Assembly: GCF_021172165.1 (NCBI RefSeq) | Contig: NZ_CP089096.1 | Location: 1,302,001 to 1,366,000, forward strand | Direction: 5' to 3' | Length of the DNA stretch: 64,000 nt | From: Flavobacterium channae | Lineage (GTDB): Bacteria > Bacteroidota > Bacteroidia > Flavobacteriales > Flavobacteriaceae | In this document: piece by piece, positions 26,074 to 34,720 of the stretch | How positions within the stretch are numbered: the stretch's first letter is position 1 | Layout of the letters: each line of letters begins with the position of its first letter | The notes under the pieces: model-generated | Database searches by the model: none | What the model was told of the DNA's origin: nothing | What the model saw: the letters and a program-made list of their open reading frames with translations, nothing else | Program-made: the position numbers and the translations under genes

Positions 26074-27483
26074 TTATTGTTCTTTCTTTTTGTTGTATCC
26101 TAAAATTTCTAAAACGTCTTCGGCTTTTTGTTGCTCAGAAAAGACTTCTGTTGCAATAATTCCGTTTTTGTCCTTATCAATTAAAATATGCTTTGGTTGT
26201 GGTAAAATACAGTGACTTAATCCTCCAAAACCACCAATTGTTTCTTGATAAGCTCCAGTGTTAAAGAAGCCTATGTATAAAGGTTTTTCTTTATTGTATT
26301 TTGGTAAATATACCGCATTCATGTGTTGTTCTGAGTTGTAATAATCGTCACCATCACAAGTGAGTCCACCTAAAAGCACCCTTTCGTAAGTATCATTCCA
26401 TCGGTTAACGGCCATCATTACGAATCGTTTGTTGATTGCCCAAGTATCTGGTAAAGTAGTGATAAATGAAGAGTCAATCATGTTCCAGTTTTCTCTGTCA
26501 TTTTGCTTTTTCTGATACAATACTTGATATAAAGCACCACCTGCTTCTCCTACAGTAAACGAACCAAACTCAGTAAAAATATGAGGAACATCTACTTCTG
26601 CATCGTCACAAGCAATTTTGATTTGATTTAAAATTTCGTCTACCATATATTGATAGTCGTAATCAAATGCTAATGAATTTTTTATAGGGAAACCACCACC
26701 AATATTCAAACTATCTAATGTAGGACATTCCTTTTTTAAAGCAATGTATACTTTCATACATTTTAATAATTCATTCCAATAGTAGGCTGTATCTCGAATT
26801 CCAGCGTTAATAAAAAAGTGTAACATTTTAAGTTCTACTTTTTTATTGTCTTGTATTTGTTTTCTGTAGAATGGTACGATGTCTTTATAACCAATTCCTA
26901 AACGAGAAGTATAAAACTCAAATTTAGGCTCTTCTTCGGCAGCAATTCTAATTCCAATTTTGAATCTTCCGTCGATTTGTTCTTGTAATAAGTCTAATTC
27001 TTCGAAATTATCAATAACCGGAATTGTGTTTTTATGTCCATTATTAATTAATCGTGCAATGTTTTCAACATATTGAGCTCTTTTAAAACCGTTACAAACA
27101 ACAAATGTGTTTTTGTTGATTTTTCCTTGCTCCATTAAGTTTTCTACAATATTAATATCAAAAGCAGATGAAGTCTCAATATGAATGTTGTTTTTTAAAG
27201 CTTCGTTTAAAATGAATTCAAAATGCGAACTTTTTGTACAGTAGCAGTAGAAGTATTTAGCTTCATAACCGTGTTTTTCCATAGAATTACGGAACCACAT
27301 TTTAGCACGATTGATATTTTGAGAAATTTTAGGTAAGTAGGTGAATTTTAAAGGAGTTCCATATTCTTCAACTAATTTCATTAAATCAATACCATGAAAC
27401 TGAAGTTCATCTTTGTTTAATGTGAATTCTTCTTGAGGAAAATAAAAAGTCTGATTAATTAAGTCGTAATATTTAGTGTTCAT
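26074..27483 (-). CDS. speA: PLP-dependent decarboxylase, arginine-decarboxylase type (alanine-racemase fold)
   Basis: A 469-residue fold-III decarboxylase. The PLP Lys is in YCYCTKSSHF (about residue 84), a glycine-rich phosphate loop in NIGGGFPI, the TEFGSFTVGEAGG segment follows, and the catalytic Cys is in GGLTCDGDD (about 394). It is shorter than E. coli SpeA (about 650 residues) because the inserted domains are missing, but flavobacterial proteins of this length are assigned as arginine decarboxylase. Agmatine is the expected product. Operon with the deoxyhypusine-synthase-like gene. The symbol is by family, not by proof. Confidence 0.82.
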   Translation of the reverse strand: MNTKYYDLINQTFYFPQEEFTLNKDELQFHGIDLMKLVEEYGTPLKFTYLPKISQNINRAKMWFRNSMEKHGYEAKYFYCYCTKSSHFEFILNEALKNNIHIETSSAFDINIVENLMEQGKINKNTFVVCNGFKRAQYVENIARLINNGHKNTIPVIDNFEELDLLQEQIDGRFKIGIRIAAEEEPKFEFYTSRLGIGYKDIVPFYRKQIQDNKKVELKMLHFFINAGIRDTAYYWNELLKCMKVYIALKKECPTLDSLNIGGGFPIKNSLAFDYDYQYMVDEILNQIKIACDDAEVDVPHIFTEFGSFTVGEAGGALYQVLYQKKQNDRENWNMIDSSFITTLPDTWAINKRFVMMAVNRWNDTYERVLLGGLTCDGDDYYNSEQHMNAVYLPKYNKEKPLYIGFFNTGAYQETIGGFGGLSHCILPQPKHILIDKDKNGIIATEVFSEQQKAEDVLEILGYNKKKEQ

Positions 27484-27541
27484 TTTTGAATAAAAGATTA
27501 AAATTAAAAAAGCTTAAAAGTATACTTGATTAATTTTAATT

Positions 27542-27721
27542 TCAAACCCTAATATTTGCAAATCGAATCAATAATTTTTCATTATATGTCTTCAAATGCT
27601 GGAATAAATCAATTATATGGAAGCAGAAAACAGAAAAAAACAAACGATCAATAATAAATAAATCGGTATTCCTATTATTTAGAATTCGGTTGTAATTGTT
27701 TTTATTGTTGTTTTCTTTCAT
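27542..27721 (-). CDS. Possible 59-residue leader ORF upstream of the decarboxylase
   Basis: A 59-codon ORF (start MKENNNKNNYNRIL, end FANIRV) fills most of the 294-base gap before the decarboxylase. A -7 box (TAACTTTG, 27734-27727) ends 6 bases before its ATG, so the transcript would start at or next to the start codon and be nearly leaderless. The composition (Asn-rich, then hydrophobic/aromatic) resembles no family I know. It may be a regulatory leader or just an open frame in an AT-rich 5' UTR. Confidence 0.3.
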   Translation of the reverse strand: MKENNNKNNYNRILNNRNTDLFIIDRLFFSVFCFHIIDLFQHLKTYNEKLLIRFANIRV

Positions 27722-27726
27722 GCCTG

Positions 27727-27734
27727 CAAAGTTA
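27727..27734 (-). promoter_or_regulatory. -7 box of the decarboxylase operon
   Basis: TAACTTTG on the minus strand fits TAnnTTTG. A start here gives a 5' UTR of about 240 bases for the decarboxylase gene. Confidence 0.55.
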
Positions 27735-27777
27735 AAAAATAAAATGGCTATAATTTAAAGAAAAATTAAAAAAATAA

Positions 27778-28845
27778 TTAAATCGTGTAATCTTCAAAAG
27801 CTTTAAAAATCAAATCATTATCAGCTTCTTGATTGATTTTTATTTTTCCAATTCCATCAAGCAAAGCAAATTGAACTTTTCCAAATTCATTTTTCTTGTC
27901 GTAAATTAATAACTCTATGATTTGATTGATGTCTTCTTGATTAAATTCAACACGCTCAAAAATATCATTGATAATGTATTTTATTTCATGATATTCTTCG
28001 TTTGAAATGAGATTTTTTTCTTTAGAAATATAACTTTCCAATATCATTCCAACAGCAATTGCTTCACCGTGAAGTAAACTTTGTTTTTCTTCGTTTTCTA
28101 AAAAATAACTCTCAATTGCATGTCCAAGAGTGTGACCAAAATTCAGTGCTTTTCTAATGCCATTTTCAGATAAATCTTCGCAAACAATGGTGTTTTTTAT
28201 TTGAATTGATTGATGAATTAACTCATTTAAATCATCTGTATTCAAGTCAGTTAAATTTTTAAATTTATCCCAATATGCTTTATCAAAAATTAAACCATGT
28301 TTTAACATTTCTGCCAAACCAGAACGCATTTCGTTTTGTGGTAAAGAAGCTAAAAATTCTGTATCAACAATTACTGCTTTTGGTTCTCTAATGATTCCGA
28401 TTTGGTTTTTTAGGTTACCTAAATCAATTCCATTTTTACCACCAATTGAAGCATCAACCATAGATAACAATGTGGTAGGAATATTTATAAAATCTATTCC
28501 TCTTTTAAATGTACAAGCGACAAATCCACCTAAATCAGAAATTACACCACCACCTAAATTTATTAGAATGCTTTTACGATCACCTCCTAATTCAGACAAC
28601 GCCGACCAAACTTCAGTACATGTTTGAATGTTTTTGTGAATTTCTCCAACTTCTAATTCAATAATTTCAATTTCAATTTCAGTAGCCAAATTATTTAATA
28701 AATGAGGTAAACAGTATTGAGACGTGTTTTCATCTACCAAAATGAAAATTTTAGAATAGGAAGAAGTTGTTAAAAACGAAGCTAATTTTTCGTAGCCAGT
28801 TTCATTAAAATATACAGAATAATTAGTTGCTTGAATAGTTTGCAT
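27778..28845 (-). CDS. aroB: 3-dehydroquinate synthase
   Basis: Second step of the shikimate pathway: DAHP to 3-dehydroquinate, NAD and metal dependent. The 355-residue protein has the NAD-binding ILINLGGGVISDLGGFVA segment (about 94-111), FINIPTTLLSMVDASIGGK (about 118-136) with the catalytic Lys/Asp, GLAEMLKHGLI and the zinc-binding NFGHTLGHAIE (about 237-247). Divergent from the proline dehydrogenase gene. Confidence 0.97.
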   Translation of the reverse strand: MQTIQATNYSVYFNETGYEKLASFLTTSSYSKIFILVDENTSQYCLPHLLNNLATEIEIEIIELEVGEIHKNIQTCTEVWSALSELGGDRKSILINLGGGVISDLGGFVACTFKRGIDFINIPTTLLSMVDASIGGKNGIDLGNLKNQIGIIREPKAVIVDTEFLASLPQNEMRSGLAEMLKHGLIFDKAYWDKFKNLTDLNTDDLNELIHQSIQIKNTIVCEDLSENGIRKALNFGHTLGHAIESYFLENEEKQSLLHGEAIAVGMILESYISKEKNLISNEEYHEIKYIINDIFERVEFNQEDINQIIELLIYDKKNEFGKVQFALLDGIGKIKINQEADNDLIFKAFEDYTI

Positions 28846-28909
28846 GAAAATGTGTAAAATTTGGTTGCAAAATACGTCATTTTTTATTTATTATTCGATA
28901 AGTGTGCAG

Positions 28910-28917
28910 TATATTTG
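28910..28917 (+). promoter_or_regulatory. -7 box of the proline dehydrogenase gene
   Basis: TATATTTG, 23 bases upstream of the ATG at 28941; it lies inside the longer ORF, which supports the later start. Confidence 0.6.
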
Positions 28918-28940
28918 TATCACTTTTTATTAAAAATACA

Positions 28941-30107
28941 ATGAACACTTTATTTAACAATACAGAAGTTGCTTTTGCCTTGAAAAGTGACACCGAATTA
29001 GAAAGAGCTTATTTTTTATTCAAATTAATCGATAGTCAGCCATTAGTTAGAATCGGTACCGCAGTTACAAATTTTGCTTTAAAAGCCCATTTACCTGTTG
29101 AAGGATTAATTCGTTCTACCGTATTTGATCACTTTTGTGGTGGTGTTAATGAAGATGATTGTCTTCGTGTAGTGGATAAAATGTTTACAAAAGGAGTTTC
29201 TTCTGTATTGGATTATTCGGTTGAAGGAAAAGAAGAAGAAGAGCAATTTGAAGCAGCTTTGGCAATGACATTAAAAACAATTGAGTTTGCTAAAGAGCGC
29301 GAAGCTATTCCGTTTGCGGTATTTAAACCAACAGGTTTTGGACGTTTGAGTTTGTATGAAAAAGTAGGTGAGAAAGCTATCTTAACTAATGATGAACAAG
29401 CAGAATGGGATAGAGTAGTAGCACGTTTTGATAAAGCTTGTAAATTAGCATTTGATAAAGATGTTTTATTGTTAATTGACGCGGAAGAAAGTTGGATGCA
29501 AGATGCAGCTGATGCTATTGTGGCTGATATGATGCGAAAATACAACAAACAAAAAGCTATTGTTTTTAATACTTTGCAAATGTATCGTTGGGATCGTTTG
29601 GATTATTTGAAAGGTTTGCATGAGCAAGCAAAAAATGAAGGTTTTTATATTGGAATGAAATTGGTTCGTGGGGCTTACATGGAAAAAGAAAATGATAGAG
29701 CAGCAGAGCGTGGATTAAAATCTCCAATATGTGTTTCGAAAGAAGCAACAGATGTTAATTATAATGCTGCCGTGGTATATATGGTTGAAAATATAGACAA
29801 AATGGCAATTTTTGCTGGAACCCATAATGAAGAAAGTTCGTATAAGTTAATGCAATTAATGGAAGAAAAAGGAATTGCTAAAAATGACAAACGTATTTTC
29901 TTTGGTCAATTATTAGGAATGAGCGATAATATTAGTTTTAATTTGGCTGCTAATAGTTATAATGTTGCTAAATATTTACCATTTGGTCCTGTAAGAGATG
30001 TTATGCCATATTTAATAAGAAGAGCGGAAGAGAATACTTCGGTTGCAGGACAGACAAGTAGAGAGTTAACATTGATTAAAAAAGAAAAGGAGAGAAGAAA
30101 ATTATAA
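28941..30107 (+). CDS. Proline dehydrogenase (monofunctional)
   Basis: Flavoenzyme that oxidises proline to pyrroline-5-carboxylate. From the ATG at 28941 the protein has 388 residues and forms the PRODH (beta/alpha)8 barrel; motifs include GMKLVRGAYMEKE, IFAGTHNEES and the C-terminal LPFGPVRDVMPYLIRRAEEN segment that binds FAD/substrate. I reject the ATG at 28902 because the -7 box at 28910 lies downstream of it. No P5C dehydrogenase is fused or adjacent. Confidence 0.93.
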   Translation: MNTLFNNTEVAFALKSDTELERAYFLFKLIDSQPLVRIGTAVTNFALKAHLPVEGLIRSTVFDHFCGGVNEDDCLRVVDKMFTKGVSSVLDYSVEGKEEEEQFEAALAMTLKTIEFAKEREAIPFAVFKPTGFGRLSLYEKVGEKAILTNDEQAEWDRVVARFDKACKLAFDKDVLLLIDAEESWMQDAADAIVADMMRKYNKQKAIVFNTLQMYRWDRLDYLKGLHEQAKNEGFYIGMKLVRGAYMEKENDRAAERGLKSPICVSKEATDVNYNAAVVYMVENIDKMAIFAGTHNEESSYKLMQLMEEKGIAKNDKRIFFGQLLGMSDNISFNLAANSYNVAKYLPFGPVRDVMPYLIRRAEENTSVAGQTSRELTLIKKEKERRKL

Positions 30108-30180
30108 TATTTTCTTAAAGTTGTTTTTTTTTACAAATAAAAGATTAAATTTGATTCATTAATCATAAAACTTTTATAGT

Positions 30181-30927
30181 ATGAAAAAAACTTTACTTTT
30201 ATTTACTTTATTTTCTGCATTTTCATTTGCTCAAGTAAATGTTAACATAACTGGTCCAATTACATTTGGTGGTGCCTCTTTTGGAATGTTATATGATGCA
30301 GGAGATTTACAAGGTACCTTAACTAGTGTAACAATTACAGCAACATTAACAGCATCTGTAAATGAAACTTATGCAGATGATTTAACAATTGCTGTTGCAG
30401 ATGGAAATTCATTATCAACTGCAAACTTTCTTTTTCAAGGTGGAGGATATTCTAATTTTGGAGCTCCAGATCGTCAATCTTGGCCAAATGGCGGTTCAGA
30501 TGTTGTTGGAACTGTTGTATCAGGAACTATAACTTTAGCTTCAGGAATTGATTTTACAGCTAACCCAGCTTATGCAATTTTTTTAGGTAATGGTTATGCA
30601 GATGCTCAAACTCCTACGAATTCTGGAACTTGGAGCAATATTTCAATTACATTAAATGGTGTTACTGAAACACCTGCTTCTGCGAGTGACTTTAATTCAA
30701 ACTCATTTACAATTTATCCTAACCCAGTATCTAATGTTTTAAATATCTCTAATTCAAATAATTTTGATGTTAAAGGTATTTCTATAACAGATATCAATGG
30801 TAGAGTAGTTAAAAATCAAACAGGTTCATTAACTCAAGTTAATGTAGCTGATTTAAATGCAGGAGTTTATTTTGTAACTATCGAAGCTTCTGAAGGAAAA
30901 ACAACTAAGAAATTCATCAAACAATAA
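30181..30927 (+). CDS. Secreted protein with type IX sorting domain
   Basis: A 248-residue exported protein: signal peptide (LLLFTLFSAFSFAQ), a beta-sandwich-like body of about 150 residues (VNITGPITFGGASFG... DDLTIAVADG), and a C-terminal T9SS type A sorting domain from about 172 (FTIYPNPVSNVLNIS ... NAGVYFVTIEASEGKT-KKFIKQ). It would be secreted or attached to the cell surface by the type IX system. The body resembles proprotein-convertase-P-like domains but no enzyme motif is present. Confidence 0.9.
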   Translation: MKKTLLLFTLFSAFSFAQVNVNITGPITFGGASFGMLYDAGDLQGTLTSVTITATLTASVNETYADDLTIAVADGNSLSTANFLFQGGGYSNFGAPDRQSWPNGGSDVVGTVVSGTITLASGIDFTANPAYAIFLGNGYADAQTPTNSGTWSNISITLNGVTETPASASDFNSNSFTIYPNPVSNVLNISNSNNFDVKGISITDINGRVVKNQTGSLTQVNVADLNAGVYFVTIEASEGKTTKKFIKQ

Positions 30928-30952
30928 TTTCTTTTAAATAGATTTAAAATAG

Positions 30953-30985
30953 AAACGACCAGCTAATTACTGGTCGTTTTTTTTC
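30953..30985. terminator. Bidirectional terminator overlapping a small gene's stop codon
   Basis: AAACGACCAG (30953-30962) pairs perfectly with 30970-30979, 7-base loop, then T's on the plus strand. The minus-strand 47-residue ORF ends inside the loop (stop 30969-30967). Confidence 0.88.
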
Positions 30986-31110
30986 TTTTTATCACTGTTC
31001 ATCATTAGCATTATAGCGCCAACTAATCCTAGACACACCAACGTAAAAACAATAATCATAATAAATGTTCCATTACTGTGTGAATAAAGTGGTAATAATA
31101 AATTTGCCAT
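30967..31110 (-). CDS. 47-residue single-span membrane protein
   Basis: A small ORF, MANLLLPLYSHSNGTFIM..., with one TM helix (IIVFTLVCLGLVGAIMLMM, about 19-37) and a short Lys-rich cytoplasmic tail (NSDKKKKNDQ). The positive-inside tail, a clear terminator at its 3' end and a compact layout support a real gene. Small membrane proteins of this look occur in many flavobacteria; the function is unknown. Confidence 0.6.
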   Translation of the reverse strand: MANLLLPLYSHSNGTFIMIIVFTLVCLGLVGAIMLMMNSDKKKKNDQ

Positions 31111-31183
31111 AGTTACAAAGGTTAGAATTTACACAAATATAAATGTAACCATTTATTTATTACCTGATAATTATCATGTAAAT

Positions 31184-31606
31184 TTATTCGAGAAATTTAG
31201 CTTTTAATTCAGTTGTTGGAATCATGCAAGCGTCTTTTTTACCATACCATTTGTAGCGATTTTTTGCTACATAATCGTAAACGAAATCTCTTATTCCCGT
31301 CGGTAATATCGTAAAAACAGTTGCTAAAGTAAAAATACCACTCAATCCTTTTGCAATTTGCAAAGCAGCTGTTGATTTGTAATAATAGGAAATTCCAGGT
31401 TCATACAACACGATACTATCCGTATGAATAGGATTAATTCCAATATGTTTTAAAATTTTATGTCCTAATTCTGACTGTAATGATACAAATCTGAAAACAT
31501 CTTTTTTATCATGTTTTATGACATATTGAACTGAAGTATCGCATAAATTGCAAACGCCATCAAACAATATTATCTTTTTATCTAAAGGTAAATCTTGTAT
31601 TTCCAT
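31184..31606 (-). CDS. DCC-family thiol-disulfide oxidoreductase-like protein (DUF393)
   Basis: A 140-residue protein with the family signature FDGVCNLCDTSVQYVI (Asp-x5-Cys-x2-Cys, residues 15-30) and the DUF393 C-terminal YDYVAKNRYKWYGK motif. The CxxC pair gives a thioredoxin-like redox fold. Substrate unknown. It is the gene immediately downstream of mutS2 on the same strand, 59 bases apart. Confidence 0.88.
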   Translation of the reverse strand: MEIQDLPLDKKIILFDGVCNLCDTSVQYVIKHDKKDVFRFVSLQSELGHKILKHIGINPIHTDSIVLYEPGISYYYKSTAALQIAKGLSGIFTLATVFTILPTGIRDFVYDYVAKNRYKWYGKKDACMIPTTELKAKFLE

Positions 31607-31665
31607 AAATTAAGTTCAAGTTCAATAACAATTTCAAAATTTAAAATATATTATTCTATATTGAG

Positions 31666-33834
31666 TTATATTGGTTGTACATATTCCAATTGATCTAAAC
31701 TAACTTTAGAAGTGAAAATACCATAATTTACAGTTGCTTTTGTTTTTTCAATTGTATCAATTGTACCAATAGCTTTTCCGTCTTTCATGCGCACACGATC
31801 ACCAACTTTTAGAATGACTTTTGGTTTGTTTTCTTCTTCAATTTTAGCTTTAATTTTCTTTTCTTTTTTTACCGCTCTAATTTCTTCGACTTTGACTTTT
31901 ACTTCTTCTTCGACTTTTTTCTGAATGACTTCTTTTACTTTTTTCTCTTTTGCAGTAAGCTTTTTACGTTTTGAATTTTCAATTTCAACCATTTTTAAAA
32001 ACTCACCAATTAAAGTCTTTTTGTCTTTGTTGTTAAAGTAACTCTCCGAAATATCATCAATCTTTTGACCAATGTAAATCAAACGTTGGTTAGCATCATA
32101 CAGTTCTTGATAACGCTCTAATTTATCTTGAATTTTAGCATTTATGTTCTCCATTTTCTTGCTTTCTTCACGTGCTTTACTTTCTTCTTCTTTTAAAGTA
32201 AGAGAGGTTTTTTCAAGTTTTGAACGTTCTTTTTGAAGTGTAGCAATGGTTTTATCAAAACGAACTTTTCCACCCTCAATTTTCTTTTTAGCACGATTAA
32301 TTAATCCGTATGGAATACCATTTTTCTGAGCAACTTCAAACGTAAAAGAACTACCAGCTTGACCTAAAATTAGTTTGTACATTGGTTCTAGCGATTTTTC
32401 ATCGAACATCATATTAGCATTAGAAGCATAAGGCAGTTCGTTAGCTAATATTTTTAAGTTGCTGTAATGTGTTGTTATAATTCCGAAAGCTTCTCGAGCA
32501 TAAAATTCTTCCAAGAAAGTTTCAGCTAAAGCACCTCCTAATTCGGGGTCAGAGCCTGTTCCAAATTCATCGATTAAAAATAAGGTTTTTGCATTACATT
32601 TCTTCAAGAAGTAATTCATATTCTTCAATCGGTAGCTGTAAGTACTTAAGTGATTTTCAATAGATTGATTGTCGCCAATATCTGTTAAAATTCTATCGAA
32701 TAAAAACGTTTCACTACGCTCATGAACCGGAATTAATATCCCGCTTTGTAACATTAATTGAAGTAATCCAACGGTTTTTAATGAAATCGTTTTTCCTCCC
32801 GCATTTGGTCCCGAAATCACTATAATACGACTTTTATTATGTAATTCGATGGTTTGCGGATAGGTAACCGCTTTCTTTTCTTTATTGTTTAAATACAAAA
32901 TAGGATGGAAGGCTTCTCTAAAAAATAATCGTTTTTCTTCGATGATATTGGGAAGGATTCCATTGATTTTGTTAGCATATTTGGCTTTCGCAGCAATAAC
33001 ATCAATATCACTTAAAAAGTCTTGATAAGCTGCTATTGTTTCCGTAAACGGACGGATTTCATTAGTCAAACGCTTTAAAATTCGCATGATTTCTTCACGC
33101 TCTTCATATTCTAAATTGTTTAATTCACGCGAATAACGTTGGGCTGCTTCTGGTTCAATATAGGCAATACTTCCTGTTTTAGAACTTCCTAAAATAGCAC
33201 CTTTTACTTTTCTTCGATACATCGCTAAAACAGCTAAAACTCTACGATTTTCAACTACTGTTTCTTTAATGTCATCTAAATAACCTAACGAATTATATTG
33301 GCTCAATGCCATACCAAAACTTTGGTTGATTTTACCTCGTACCACATTAATACTTCGTCGAATATCCACTAAATCAGGCGAAGCATTGTCTTTGATGATT
33401 CCAAATTTATCAACCACTTCATCAATGCGTTGGATAATGAGTTTTACAACATCAATTTGCGATGCTTTTTGATATAGATTGGGATAATAATCTTCAAATT
33501 TCTTTAAAAATTGAATCATTGTTATCGCCGTTTCCGAAAGGTTCGCAATTTTTTTGAAACTACCCACTTCAAGAAAACTATCTTCGATAGCTAAGAATTT
33601 TAATTCGTAGTTGATATTCTCAAATCCGTGATTTGGAATGGCGTTATTATTGGAAAATGAGGATAAATATTCGGAAGTTTGCTTTAAGTTAATTAGCAAT
33701 TCTTCTTTATTTTTAAACGGAGTTATTTCCATTGCTTTAGCTTCTCCAATATCGGTGTTGCAGCGACTAGCAATGGTTTCTAAAATCGTATTAAATTCTA
33801 AATCTTGTAGCGTTTTTTCTGTAATCGAAATCAT
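31666..33834 (-). CDS. mutS2: MutS2 family DNA/ribosome-associated ATPase without Smr domain
   Basis: A 722-residue SMC-like ATPase: N-terminal clamp/lever domains (about 1-320), Walker A SGPNAGGKT (341-349), Walker B LFLIDEFGTGSDP (about 412-424), then a long Lys/Glu-rich coiled coil (about 520-660), and a KOW-like C-terminal domain (VILKVGDRVRMKDGKAIG). The C-terminal Smr nuclease domain of Bacillus MutS2 is absent, as is common in Bacteroidetes. It would act in recombination suppression or ribosome rescue. A -7 box is at 33861-33854. Confidence 0.93.
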   Translation of the reverse strand: MISITEKTLQDLEFNTILETIASRCNTDIGEAKAMEITPFKNKEELLINLKQTSEYLSSFSNNNAIPNHGFENINYELKFLAIEDSFLEVGSFKKIANLSETAITMIQFLKKFEDYYPNLYQKASQIDVVKLIIQRIDEVVDKFGIIKDNASPDLVDIRRSINVVRGKINQSFGMALSQYNSLGYLDDIKETVVENRRVLAVLAMYRRKVKGAILGSSKTGSIAYIEPEAAQRYSRELNNLEYEEREEIMRILKRLTNEIRPFTETIAAYQDFLSDIDVIAAKAKYANKINGILPNIIEEKRLFFREAFHPILYLNNKEKKAVTYPQTIELHNKSRIIVISGPNAGGKTISLKTVGLLQLMLQSGILIPVHERSETFLFDRILTDIGDNQSIENHLSTYSYRLKNMNYFLKKCNAKTLFLIDEFGTGSDPELGGALAETFLEEFYAREAFGIITTHYSNLKILANELPYASNANMMFDEKSLEPMYKLILGQAGSSFTFEVAQKNGIPYGLINRAKKKIEGGKVRFDKTIATLQKERSKLEKTSLTLKEEESKAREESKKMENINAKIQDKLERYQELYDANQRLIYIGQKIDDISESYFNNKDKKTLIGEFLKMVEIENSKRKKLTAKEKKVKEVIQKKVEEEVKVKVEEIRAVKKEKKIKAKIEEENKPKVILKVGDRVRMKDGKAIGTIDTIEKTKATVNYGIFTSKVSLDQLEYVQPI

Positions 33835-33853
33835 TTTTCTTTTTCTCTTAGGT

Positions 33854-33861
33854 CAAAGTTA
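33854..33861 (-). promoter_or_regulatory. -7 box of mutS2
   Basis: TAACTTTG on the minus strand, 20 bases before the ATG; fits TAnnTTTG. Confidence 0.55.
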
Positions 33862-33895
33862 CAAAGTAATAAATCCATATTGCAACAGAAATTTA

Positions 33896-33903
33896 TATTT
33901 TTG
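33896..33903 (+). promoter_or_regulatory. -7 box of ung
   Basis: TATTTTTG, 15 bases before the ung ATG at 33918; fits TAnnTTTG. Confidence 0.5.
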
Positions 33904-33917
33904 GTAAAAATTATAAA

Positions 33918-34583
33918 ATGTTTATCAAAAACCCTACTTGGCAAGCCTTATTAGCTACTGAGTTTCAGAAGCCATATTTTGTTGAACTCATGCATCAAGT
34001 GGAGCAAGAATATGCTAATAGCACTTGTTATCCGCCAAACGAATTGATTTTTTCTGCTTTTGAACAGTTTGATTTTCAAGATACGAAAGTGGTAATTATA
34101 GGACAAGATCCGTATCATGGAACTGGAGAGGCGAATGGTTTATGTTTTTCGGTGAATGATGGTGTAGCGATTCCACCTTCGTTGAAAAATATTTTTACTG
34201 AAATTAATAACGAATATGATAGAATTCTTTTTCCAACTTCGGGTAATTTAGAACGTTGGGCAAAGCAAGGAGTATTGTTGCTAAATGCTGGTTTAACGGT
34301 AAGAAAAGATCAGGCTAATAGCCACAAGCACTTGAAATGGAATGTTTTTACCGATGCTGTAATTAATTTGATTAATCAGAAATCTGAAAATGTGGTTTTT
34401 CTTCTTTGGGGCAGTTTTGCTCAGAAAAAAGGTAAACTTATCGATCGAAATAAACATTTGGTATTAGAAAGTGGACATCCATCACCCTTAAGTGCTAACC
34501 GAGGTATGTGGTTTGGAAATAACCATTTTAAATTAACGAATGCATATTTGAGAGAAAATGGGAAAGGTGAGATTGAGTGGTAA
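33918..34583 (+). CDS. ung: Uracil-DNA glycosylase, family 1
   Basis: Removes uracil from DNA in base-excision repair. The 221-residue protein has the water-activating motif IGQDPYHG (61-68, catalytic Asp64) and the minor-groove/His motif GHPSPLSANRG (His187), plus LLLNAGLTVR. All key residues of family 1 are present. It is divergent from mutS2. The cassette-like region with palindromic spacers begins directly after its stop. Confidence 0.97.
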   Translation: MFIKNPTWQALLATEFQKPYFVELMHQVEQEYANSTCYPPNELIFSAFEQFDFQDTKVVIIGQDPYHGTGEANGLCFSVNDGVAIPPSLKNIFTEINNEYDRILFPTSGNLERWAKQGVLLLNAGLTVRKDQANSHKHLKWNVFTDAVINLINQKSENVVFLLWGSFAQKKGKLIDRNKHLVLESGHPSPLSANRGMWFGNNHFKLTNAYLRENGKGEIEW

Positions 34584-34614
34584 CGTTTTGTGTCTTAAAA
34601 ATGTGGTGTAAATG

Positions 34615-34711
34615 CAACACCAATCCATAACATATATAACAAAACATTCCATTCAGCAGCGGATTTTCCGTAGGAAATCTGGAAAGTAGTTATTGAAGTA
34701 AAACGGTGTTG
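34615..34711 (-). repeat. 97-bp imperfect-palindrome spacer, copy A
   Basis: Bounded by perfect 7-bp inverted ends, CAACACC at 34615 and GGTGTTG at 34705-34711. An inner hairpin is present (GATTTTCC, 3-base loop, GGAAATC). It shares the block ATATAACAAAACATTCCATT and the following CAGCAGC with copy B, and both copies are exactly 97 bp. It lies directly after the SGNH-hydrolase gene. Confidence 0.7.
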
Positions 34712-34720
34712 TGTAAAGTT

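Noticed and set aside
28902..28940. Earlier start codon for proline dehydrogenase
   Set aside because: The -7 box at 28910-28917 lies downstream of this ATG, so it would not be transcribed.
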